Shown: piece by piece, positions 1 through 4,790 of the stretch
Layout of the letters: each line of letters begins with the position of its first letter
How positions within the stretch are numbered: position 1 is the stretch's first letter
DNA from: Thermohalobaculum sp045106875
GTDB lineage: Bacteria; Pseudomonadota; Alphaproteobacteria; Rhodobacterales; Rhodobacteraceae
Length of the DNA: 7,218 bases
Assembly (NCBI GenBank): GCA_045106875.1
Contig: JBGCFK010000326.1
Coordinates: forward strand, 1-7,218
Reading direction: 5' to 3'
The notes under the pieces: model-generated
Seen by the model: only the letters and a program-made list of their open reading frames with translations
Database searches by the model: none
What the model was told of the DNA's origin: nothing
Position numbers and translations under genes: made by a program

Positions 1-165
1 GGTGACCAGCACAGGCACCTTGCCCGCAGGGTTCATGCGCAGGAAGTCCAGCCGGCGTTCCCAAGGGCGCTCCTCGACCAGATCCACTTCCACCCGCTTC
101 TCCGCCAACACCAGTCGCACCTTGCGGCAATACGGTGACAGAGGCAGATGATACAGTCTGAACAT
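1..165 (-). CDS. Glutathione S-transferase family protein, N-terminal part (runs off the left edge)
   Basis: The first 55 codons of a minus-strand gene are present, starting at the ATG whose complement is 163-165. The frame stays open to the window edge. The protein begins MFRLYHLPLSPYCRKVRLVL and includes NPAGKVPVLVT at residues 45-55. This is the thioredoxin-like N-terminal domain of glutathione S-transferases: a first beta strand, the SPYCRKV turn with Cys13 at the start of helix 1, and the VP element that supplies the cis-proline of the glutathione site. Soluble cytoplasmic enzymes of this family conjugate or reduce substrates with glutathione; the substrate cannot be predicted. The all-helical C-terminal domain is outside the window. 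The gene is divergent from the hydrolase at 311. The sequence upstream of the ATG has only a weak purine-poor ribosome site. Family assignment is firm, function is not. Confidence 0.85.
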   Translation of the reverse strand, partial: MFRLYHLPLSPYCRKVRLVLAEKRVEVDLVEERPWERRLDFLRMNPAGKVPVLVT

Positions 166-207
166 AGGGCCCCGGAACAGAAATGGTGGCGCCAATTCGA
201 CGGCGCG

Positions 208-222
208 GAAGGTTGAACCTTC
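208..222. promoter_or_regulatory. Perfect inverted repeat in the GST/hydrolase divergent spacer, possible operator
   Basis: GAAGGT (208-213) and ACCTTC (217-222) are perfect inverted arms around TGA. The site lies 43 bp upstream of the GST start and 88 bp upstream of the preferred hydrolase start, so it could serve either promoter. A dyad of this size between divergent genes suggests a repressor or activator site, but no regulator gene is visible and no confident -35/-10 pair could be placed. It could also be chance. The rest of the spacer (166-310) shows nothing else I can support. Confidence 0.3.
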
Positions 223-310
223 TATGTCCAATCCACCCGCCCCTTGCAAGCCCTGTCCGTTCGCGATTGAGTGGACCACTGAGAGCAAATTGCAACCGAG
301 AGGCATCCAG

Positions 311-1015
311 ATGGCCAAGACGTTCGTACTGATCCACGGCGCATGGCATGGCGGTTGGTGCTGGGAGAGGGTGGCAGACATCCTGCGCACGCGCGGGCAC
401 CGGGTCACAACCCTCACACAGACCGGGCTGGGCGAGCGGCGCCACCTGATCTCGACCAATCTGACGTTGGACACCTTCATCCATGATGCGACGAACCATC
501 TGACCTACGAGGATCTGACGGACGTGGTTCTGGTCGGACATTCCTTTGGCAGCAACGCCGTTTCGGGTGCAGCCGAGCGCATGCCAGAGAGAATCGCCGA
601 GGTCGTCTACCTCGACAGCACCATCCTCGGCCCCGGCGAGCGGCTGGTCGATCATATGTCGCCCGGCGCGCTGCGCGACCGAGTACAGGCAATCAAGGGC
701 AGCCCGGACGGAATATCACTGCCGCCGCCCCCGGCGGAGATATTCGGCGTGCTTGATCCTGCTGATCAGGCTTGGGTCGAGGCAAGGCTGACCCCGCATC
801 CGATCTCGACGATGCTGGCACCGCTGCCGATAACAACCGCGCCGGGGGCGGGCAAACGGACGCGGTACATCGCCTGCATGGAACCGCTCTATCATCCGCG
901 CGAGCGGGTACGGGGCTGGGCGGACACCTATGGCTGGCCCGTGAGCGAGATCTCGACAGGGCATGATGCAATGGTCACGGCCCCTATGGCTCTTGCTGAT
1001 CTGCTGGACGCATGA
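311..1015 (+). CDS. Alpha/beta-fold hydrolase (esterase / hydroxynitrile-lyase-like family)
   Basis: A 234-residue soluble alpha/beta hydrolase of unknown substrate. HGAWHGGWCW (residues 9-18) forms the oxyanion-hole loop. GHSFGS (76-81) is the nucleophile elbow with Ser78. STGHDAM (215-221) carries the catalytic His218. This pattern and the short cap match the Abhydrolase_6 group related to plant methyl esterases (SABP2 type). The usual Asp after strand 7 is not seen: the corresponding stretch reads CMEPLYH. The acid may instead be Asp102 in VVYLDS, as inferred for some bacterial relatives. The frame is open from an ATG at 224, but the family begins only a few residues before the HGAWHGG motif. 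The ATG at 311 has GAGAGG (298-303) 7 nt upstream, so I chose it. The gene ends 13 bp before the hydratase, probably in one transcript. Family sure, role unknown. Confidence 0.88.
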   Translation: MAKTFVLIHGAWHGGWCWERVADILRTRGHRVTTLTQTGLGERRHLISTNLTLDTFIHDATNHLTYEDLTDVVLVGHSFGSNAVSGAAERMPERIAEVVYLDSTILGPGERLVDHMSPGALRDRVQAIKGSPDGISLPPPPAEIFGVLDPADQAWVEARLTPHPISTMLAPLPITTAPGAGKRTRYIACMEPLYHPRERVRGWADTYGWPVSEISTGHDAMVTAPMALADLLDA

Positions 1016-1028
1016 AGGCGCTATCAAT

Positions 1029-1847
1029 ATGACGTGGGCGGGTACAGAGCAAGCTGCACAACTGCTGGCCGATCTGCGCGTGCGCAACGGAACGAATTCT
1101 CCCGACAGGCTCGCTGTCGATGATCTGCCCGAGGACATTCGACCACCGGATCTGATGGCCGCTTACGAAGTGCAGGCCCGCTTGCGCGCGATACTTTCAA
1201 GCCGCAGTCCTGGACCGCAGATGGGATGGAAGATCGGCTGCACGACGCCTGTCATGCAGCAATACCTCAGCATCCCGCACCCTTGCGCCGGGACGCTGTA
1301 CCGCGGCTCGATCCAGCGTAATGCGGGAACACTGGTCGCAACAGATTACCTGAAACTTGGTCTTGAATGCGAGATCGCCGTACAGTTGGCTCGGGATCTG
1401 CCATTGCAGGATCAAATATATGAACGTGCGCATGTGGAAAGCGCTGTCTGGGGGGTCATGGCCTCGATAGAGATCGTCGAGCATCGCTTCGCCGATTTCA
1501 AAAAGGCCGCGACACCCAGTCTGGTTGCGGATGATTTCTTCTCGGCAGGCTGCGTTCTGGGACACCCAATACCTCTGGATCATGCAGGAGACCTGGCAAA
1601 GCTGCAGGGCGGTTTTGCGGTTGGCGGGGGGCACCCCGCCCAGACCGGAACGGGCGCAGAGATCCTGGGTCACCCGCTCGTTGCATTGGCTTGGTTGGCG
1701 GATCAGGCAGCCCGGCTCGGCACACCCTTGCAGGCCGGGCAGGTTGTGACACTCGGCAGCGTAGTCAAGACGATCTATCCGAAACCGGGACAACGCATCG
1801 AGGCCCGCTTCACCCGCCTGCCATCCGTCAGCGTGGACGTGGTCTGA
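1029..1847 (+). CDS. 2-keto-4-pentenoate hydratase family protein (MhpD/FAH-like)
   Basis: A 272-residue cytoplasmic protein of the hydratase/decarboxylase branch of the fumarylacetoacetate hydrolase superfamily. Members add water to 2-hydroxypenta-2,4-dienoates (MhpD, XylJ) or decarboxylate 4-oxalocrotonate, using a divalent metal. GWKIGCT (66-72) is the conserved substrate loop. GLECEIA (111-117) offers Glu113 and Glu115, and SIEIVEHRF (147-155) offers Glu148; these match the three metal-binding glutamates of MhpD. LVADDFFSAGCVLG (165-178) and the C-terminal GS plus SVSVDVV strands complete the fold, and the length is normal. The frame is open from 963, but that start lies inside the hydrolase. 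The ATG at 1029 is preceded by GAAGG overlapping the hydrolase stop, which suggests translational coupling. No ring-cleavage dioxygenase or aldolase is nearby, so membership in an aromatic meta-cleavage pathway is only inferred from the hydrolase partner. Confidence 0.85.
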   Translation: MTWAGTEQAAQLLADLRVRNGTNSPDRLAVDDLPEDIRPPDLMAAYEVQARLRAILSSRSPGPQMGWKIGCTTPVMQQYLSIPHPCAGTLYRGSIQRNAGTLVATDYLKLGLECEIAVQLARDLPLQDQIYERAHVESAVWGVMASIEIVEHRFADFKKAATPSLVADDFFSAGCVLGHPIPLDHAGDLAKLQGGFAVGGGHPAQTGTGAEILGHPLVALAWLADQAARLGTPLQAGQVVTLGSVVKTIYPKPGQRIEARFTRLPSVSVDVV

Positions 1848-1870
1848 CCGGCAGGGCAGCGAAAGGCGCC

Positions 1871-1902
1871 CCGGACGGCATAGACTATGGTGCGCCGTCC
1901 GG
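1871..1902 (+). terminator. GC-rich hairpin after the hydratase gene, possible terminator
   Basis: CCGGACGGC (1871-1879) pairs perfectly with GCCGTCCGG (1894-1902), a 9-bp stem with a 14-nt loop, 24 bp after the hydratase stop. It lies between two transcription units, where a terminator is expected. The T-rich run (around 1911-1927) starts about 9 nt downstream rather than directly after the stem, so it is not a textbook rho-independent terminator. A competing fold is possible: GTGCG (1890-1894) with CGCAC (1904-1908), followed closely by GTCTTT. Confidence 0.4.
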
Positions 1903-1966
1903 TCGCACGTCTTTAAGTCTCTGTTTTTAAACAATATATCCCGACGCACGTATGTTTCAGCGCTGC

Positions 1967-1995
1967 TTGACACCCTTTGCACTGCAACATACGGT
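1967..1995 (+). promoter_or_regulatory. Putative sigma-70 promoter of the F0 ATP synthase operon
   Basis: TTGACA at 1967-1972 is a perfect -35 hexamer. After a 17-bp spacer comes TACGGT (1990-1995), a weak -10 match (first, second and last bases). Weak -10 boxes are common in high-GC alphaproteobacteria. Transcription would begin near 2002 and leave a leader of about 60 nt before the atpI start region. No other -35 of this quality was found in the 1848-2061 spacer. Confidence 0.45.
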
Positions 1996-2044
1996 GCGCC
2001 CGATCTTGACTGAAGGATTCCTTAACGGAATTCGCGGTCGCGTT

Positions 2045-2053
2045 GGGAAGAGG
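2045..2053 (+). promoter_or_regulatory. Strong ribosome binding site that decides the atpI start
   Basis: GGGAAGAGG is the best Shine-Dalgarno match upstream of atpI. It ends 8 nt before an in-frame ATC (2062-2064), the normal distance to a start codon. No ATG, GTG or TTG in the atpI frame lies within reach of it. The first in-frame standard start, TTG at 2113, is about 60 nt away and lacks a good site of its own. Confidence 0.6.
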
Positions 2054-2061
2054 TTTCGGCC

Positions 2062-2409
2062 ATCACAGGGCCTGCAAACGAACGGGGTGATCGCGCGGGC
2101 CGTCTTCGAGACTTGGACCGACGCATCGAGAAAGCCCGGACGGCAGGCGCTCCGAAACCACGGACCGGCAAGGACAAATACGCCGCCATGTCGATGGCGT
2201 GGCGGATGGTTATCGAGCTGGTCGTCTCCATGATGGTCGGCGCGGCGATGGGATGGGGGCTTGACTGGCTCTTCGGCAGTTTGCCGCTATTTCTCATCGT
2301 CATGATTTTGTTCGGCTTCGCGGCCGGTGTTCGCATGGTGATGCGCACCGCTGAGGAGCTGCAGAGAAAGCAAGCGGCCGATTCGGCTGCTGAGGACGAG
2401 AGGGCCTGA
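2062..2409 (+). CDS. atpI: AtpI, F0F1 ATP synthase accessory membrane protein; probable ATC start
   Basis: A small inner-membrane protein, first gene of the F0 operon. AtpI proteins assist assembly or stability of the c ring and are not part of the finished enzyme. Counting from 2062 it has 115 residues. They form a charged, helical cytoplasmic N-terminus (RLRDLDRRIEKAR at 14-26), a first membrane helix at about 47-69 with glycine spacing and LDWLFG, a second helix at about 75-94 ending GFAAGVRM, and a charged tail. The start is uncertain. The frame opens after a stop at 2023-2025, and its only standard start before the first ATG is TTG at 2113. That TTG has poor ribosome-site context and would cut off the RLRD residues usual for the family. 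The ATC at 2062 has an excellent Shine-Dalgarno. ATG 2188 would leave only the helices. The stop is 4 bp before atpB. Confidence 0.88.
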   Translation: MTGPANERGDRAGRLRDLDRRIEKARTAGAPKPRTGKDKYAAMSMAWRMVIELVVSMMVGAAMGWGLDWLFGSLPLFLIVMILFGFAAGVRMVMRTAEELQRKQAADSAAEDERA

Positions 2410-2413
2410 GGGC

Positions 2414-3181
2414 ATGGCAACCGGCGCAGACGGAGCACCCGTCATCGATCCGATGAAGCAGTTCATGGTCTCTCCGCTGTTTGGCGGCGGCCAGATCGAG
2501 AGCTTCCTGACGATAACGAACTCGACCTTGTGGATGGCATTGTGCGTTGCCGCCGTGACCGGATTGTTGGTCGTCGGCATGCAGGGCCGCGCCTTGGTGC
2601 CGACGCGGATGCAGTCTGTGGCCGAGCTGCTTTACTCGTTCGTGCGATCGATGGTGCTGGATGTGATGGGTGAGGAAGGCAAAAAGTTCTTCCCGTATAT
2701 ATTCACCCTGTTCATCTTCATTCTGCTTTCAAACCTGCTGGGGATGCTACCTGGCTCGTTCACAACCACTTCTCATATTGCCGTGACAGGCATCTTGGCT
2801 ATGGGCGTGTTCCTGACTGTGGTGATCCTCGGGTTCATGAAGAACGGAACCGGGTTCCTGAAACTGTTCTGGGTCGATAGCGCGCCGCTCGCGCTTAGGC
2901 CACCGCTGGCCCTGATCGAGATCATCTCGTTCTTTGTGCGCCCGCTCAGCCACTCCATCCGTCTTGCCGGCAACATGATGGCCGGACACGCGGTTCTAAA
3001 AGTGTTTGCCGGTCTGCTGGCCCTGCTGATCCATAGCGGTCTGGGGCTGCTGGCCATACTGCCCATGGGGATGATGGTCGCCATGACCGGGCTGGAGTTG
3101 TTGGTGTCCTGCGTGCAGGCTTACATCTTCGCCATTCTGACGTGCATCTACCTGAACGACGCGCTGCATCCGGGCCACTGA
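2414..3181 (+). CDS. atpB: F0F1 ATP synthase subunit a
   Basis: A 255-residue polytopic inner-membrane subunit that forms the two proton half-channels against the c ring. Membrane helices lie at about 38-57, 93-115, 120-142, 163-205 (the long helix pair carrying the active site) and 210-248. The essential arginine is Arg183 in SHSIRLAGNMMAGH (179-192), equivalent to E. coli Arg210. Gln235 matches Gln252. Nine residues after the arginine is His192, and seven before Gln235 is Glu228. This is the reverse of the E. coli Glu219/His245 pair, a swap known in other bacteria. The ATG at 2414 has GAGAGG around 2399-2404, inside the end of atpI, and the gap is only 4 bp, so translation is likely coupled. 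Length and motifs are complete. Confidence 0.97.
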   Translation: MATGADGAPVIDPMKQFMVSPLFGGGQIESFLTITNSTLWMALCVAAVTGLLVVGMQGRALVPTRMQSVAELLYSFVRSMVLDVMGEEGKKFFPYIFTLFIFILLSNLLGMLPGSFTTTSHIAVTGILAMGVFLTVVILGFMKNGTGFLKLFWVDSAPLALRPPLALIEIISFFVRPLSHSIRLAGNMMAGHAVLKVFAGLLALLIHSGLGLLAILPMGMMVAMTGLELLVSCVQAYIFAILTCIYLNDALHPGH

Positions 3182-3216
3182 TCAGCGCACCCAATCCAGT
3201 CCATAGGAGAACAACA

Positions 3217-3465
3217 ATGGAAGTTGAAGCAGCACAGGCCTTTGGTGATGGTCTGAAATACATTGGTGCCGGTCTTGCCTGTACCGCCATGGCCGGTGCC
3301 GGGATCGGTGTGGGTAACGTGGTCGGTAACTACCTGGCTGGCGCACTGCGCAACCCGGCCGCTGCCGCCTCGCAGACTGCAACCATGTTTCTGGGCATCG
3401 CTTTCGCGGAAGCGCTGGGGATCTTCGGGTTCCTGATCGCACTGTTGCTGATGTTCGCAGTCTAA
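3217..3465 (+). CDS. atpE: F0F1 ATP synthase subunit c (proteolipid)
   Basis: An 82-residue hairpin of two membrane helices; many copies form the rotating c ring. Helix 1 (about 15-40) has the glycine repeat GAGIGVGNVVG, which packs helices around the ring. The polar loop is RNPA (45-48), with Asn in place of the E. coli Gln. Helix 2 (about 53-80) carries the proton-binding carboxylate Glu65 in FAEALGIFG. The residues next to Glu65 are Ala and Leu rather than Ser/Thr, so a proton rather than sodium ring is expected. The frame is open upstream to 3142, but that would overlap atpB. The ATG at 3217 has AGGAG (3205-3209) 7 nt away, an optimal site fitting the high yield needed. It lies 35 bp after atpB and 89 bp before the b' gene. 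Confidence 0.97.
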   Translation: MEVEAAQAFGDGLKYIGAGLACTAMAGAGIGVGNVVGNYLAGALRNPAAAASQTATMFLGIAFAEALGIFGFLIALLLMFAV

Positions 3466-3488
3466 GCGACGCGAACGACAGAGACCGG

Positions 3489-3533
3489 GGCGGCCGCAAT
3501 TCGTGGCCGCCAAGTGCCCCTTTTGGGGCTCTT
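3489..3533 (+). terminator. Tandem hairpins between atpE and the b' gene; probable attenuator or processing/stability element
   Basis: Two hairpins abut. The first pairs GGCGGCC (3489-3495) with GGCCGCC (3505-3511), extendable by a G-U and a C-G pair to 9 bp with loop AATTC. The second pairs GCCCC (3516-3520) with GGGGC (3525-3529) around TTTT and is followed by TCTTT. The downstream genes lack a strong promoter here and must be transcribed with the operon, so full termination is unlikely. Partial termination, or a 3' end that protects atpE mRNA, would favour c over the b subunits. GCCCC could also pair with GGGGC at 3487-3491. Confidence 0.5.
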
Positions 3534-3554
3534 TAGACCTATCGGAGAGCGTCC

Positions 3555-4112
3555 ATGTCCATGGCCTCCCTATTCGTAATGGCTGCCGCCGCTGCCGGTG
3601 ACGGTGCGGAACAAGCCAAAGGCGGATTGCCTCAACTGAACGTCGAGACGTTCCCCAGCCAGATCTTCTGGCTCGTGGTGACAATGGTCGGGCTGTTCTA
3701 TCTGATGTCGAAGATCGCGCTGCCGCGCATTGCTTCGGTGTTGGAAGAGCGTGCCGATGCTATTGCTGACGAACTGGATCAAGCAGAAGAATACAAGCGC
3801 AGAGCACAGGAAGCGGAAGAGACCTACGAGAAGGCTCTGTCCGACGCTCGTGCCCGTGCAACCGAGATCGCAGCGCAGAAGCGCGCCGAGATCGAGGCCC
3901 AAGTTGACGCCGCCATGGCCGAAGCGGATGCTGAGATAGCCGCGCGCACGGCAGAAGGCGAGAAGCGCATCGCTGAAATTCAGGCCAGTGCGGCCGAAGC
4001 CGTGACTTCAGTGGCTCAGGACACTGCTGTCGCTGTGGTCGAGGCGATCATGCCGGACGCCGCTGATGCGAGCGCCCTGCAAGCTGCTGTTCAAACTCGG
4101 CTTGGGAGCTGA
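3555..4112 (+). CDS. atpF2: F0F1 ATP synthase subunit b' (second b-type peripheral stalk subunit)
   Basis: A 185-residue peripheral stalk subunit. Photosynthetic bacteria and alphaproteobacteria carry a b/b' heterodimer in place of the b homodimer. After an Ala-rich N-terminus comes PQLNVETFPSQIFWLVV, the b' signature leading into the single membrane helix (about 36-56). A long charged, alanine-rich coiled coil follows (about 60-165, for example EERADAIADELDQAEEYKRR) that reaches up to F1. The ATG at 3555 has GGAGAG (3544-3549) 5 nt upstream; a second ATG at 3561 is also possible. Residues 4-14 (ASLFVMAAAAA) are hydrophobic and look like a very short signal or processed leader, which is untested. 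The gene ends 3 bp before atpF, so the two b-type subunits should be made together. The symbol is sometimes written atpG or atpX. Confidence 0.95.
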   Translation: MSMASLFVMAAAAAGDGAEQAKGGLPQLNVETFPSQIFWLVVTMVGLFYLMSKIALPRIASVLEERADAIADELDQAEEYKRRAQEAEETYEKALSDARARATEIAAQKRAEIEAQVDAAMAEADAEIAARTAEGEKRIAEIQASAAEAVTSVAQDTAVAVVEAIMPDAADASALQAAVQTRLGS

Positions 4113-4115
4113 ACC

Positions 4116-4607
4116 ATGGAGATTTTCTACAATTCCGATATCACTGTCGGGATCAGCTTTGTCGTGTTCTTCTCCCTCCTCGCTTATCTGGGCGTCTACA
4201 AGTTGATCGGCCAGAAACTGGACGATCGCGCACAGGGAATTCGCGATGAACTGGACGCGGCGAAACGTCTGCGCGAGGAAGCACAGGAAATTTTTGCCGA
4301 GTTCGAGCGCAAGCAGAAAGCGGTTGAAGGTCAGGCGGCCGAAATTGTCGCCCATGCAGAAGCCGAAGCAGCAGCAGCAGCCGAGCGCGCGAAGGATGAC
4401 ATTGCCAACTCGATCGAACGGCGTCTGAAAGGCGCCGACGACCAGATTGCTCTCGCCGAGAGCAATGCGATAAAACAGGTCAAGGATCACGCCGTCTCAG
4501 TTGCAATTCAGGCAGCTCAGGACGTGCTGACAGCAAAGCTGGGAGCTGAGAAAGCTCGGGGTCTGACTGACGCCGCCATTCAGGACGTCGCCAAACGCCT
4601 GCATTGA
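4116..4607 (+). CDS. atpF: F0F1 ATP synthase subunit b
   Basis: A 163-residue peripheral stalk subunit, partner of b'. One membrane helix (about 9-31, ITVGISFVVFFSLLAYLGVY) is followed by a coiled coil. It begins with the conserved LDDRAQGIRDELDAAKRLRE (35-54) and continues through EAEAAAAAERAK to the delta-binding C-terminal region (about 125-163), ending DVAKRLH. The ATG at 4116 has GGGAG (4104-4108) 7 nt upstream, inside the end of the b' gene, so translational coupling is likely. This is the last gene of the operon, and the F1 genes (delta, alpha, gamma, beta, epsilon) do not follow. A (GCA)4 run at 4368-4379 encodes most of an Ala5 stretch of the coiled coil. Confidence 0.95.
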   Translation: MEIFYNSDITVGISFVVFFSLLAYLGVYKLIGQKLDDRAQGIRDELDAAKRLREEAQEIFAEFERKQKAVEGQAAEIVAHAEAEAAAAAERAKDDIANSIERRLKGADDQIALAESNAIKQVKDHAVSVAIQAAQDVLTAKLGAEKARGLTDAAIQDVAKRLH

Positions 4608-4640
4608 GAATGCTTGGTATAATCACATAGTCACATCTAG

Positions 4641-4668
4641 AGCCTGGGCATCTCGCTCAGGCTTTTTT
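4641..4668 (+). terminator. Rho-independent terminator of the F0 operon
   Basis: AGCCTGGGC (4641-4649) pairs with GCTCAGGCT (4655-4663): nine pairs including one G-U, loop ATCTC, then T through 4668. It sits 33 bp after the atpF stop. On the minus strand the stem is not followed by T residues, so it probably does not also terminate cckA. In the rest of the spacer (4669-4790) I see only a small CACTC-CCT-GAGTG dyad (4728-4740) and no convincing cckA terminator. Confidence 0.9.
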
Positions 4669-4790
4669 GTGTTCGGAGTTGAGTGGATGCTTCTGATCAC
4701 TCGTCAGGTGTGAAGCCCAACGAATATCACTCCCTGAGTGCGCCACCCAAAGTGTAGAGTGCAGCCGCATGGGTCAGTGTGGGCGTTAAT

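Noticed and set aside
224..310. N-terminal extension of the hydrolase from the ATG at 224
   Set aside because: The 29 extra residues (Cys/Pro-rich) precede the point where the family normally begins, and the ATG at 311 has a better spaced ribosome site.
963..1028. Upstream start of the hydratase at 963, giving a hydrophobic leader
   Set aside because: It lies inside the hydrolase in another frame. The ATG at 1029 has a ribosome site and fits a soluble enzyme.
1197..1982. Long minus-strand open frame opposite the hydratase
   Set aside because: It overlaps a clearly conserved gene, has Cys/Arg-rich composition and no recognisable domain; an antisense shadow.
2006..2034. Second promoter TTGACT-N17-AATTCG before atpI
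   Set aside because: The -10 does not match, and transcription would begin very close to the atpI ribosome site.
3142..3216. Upstream start of atpE inside atpB
   Set aside because: The extra residues are unlike subunit c, and the ATG at 3217 has an optimal AGGAG.
3487..3534. Full rho-independent terminator ending the operon after atpE
   Set aside because: The T run is short and interrupted, and the b' and b genes downstream have no clear promoter, so at most partial termination is likely.
3148..3684. Minus-strand open frame across atpE and the start of the b' gene
   Set aside because: It covers subunit c almost fully in antisense and has low-complexity Arg/Ser-rich content; a shadow.
4669..4790. 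Small gene or cckA terminator in the convergent spacer
   Set aside because: Only an 8-codon open frame and a 5-bp dyad without a T tract on the minus strand were found.
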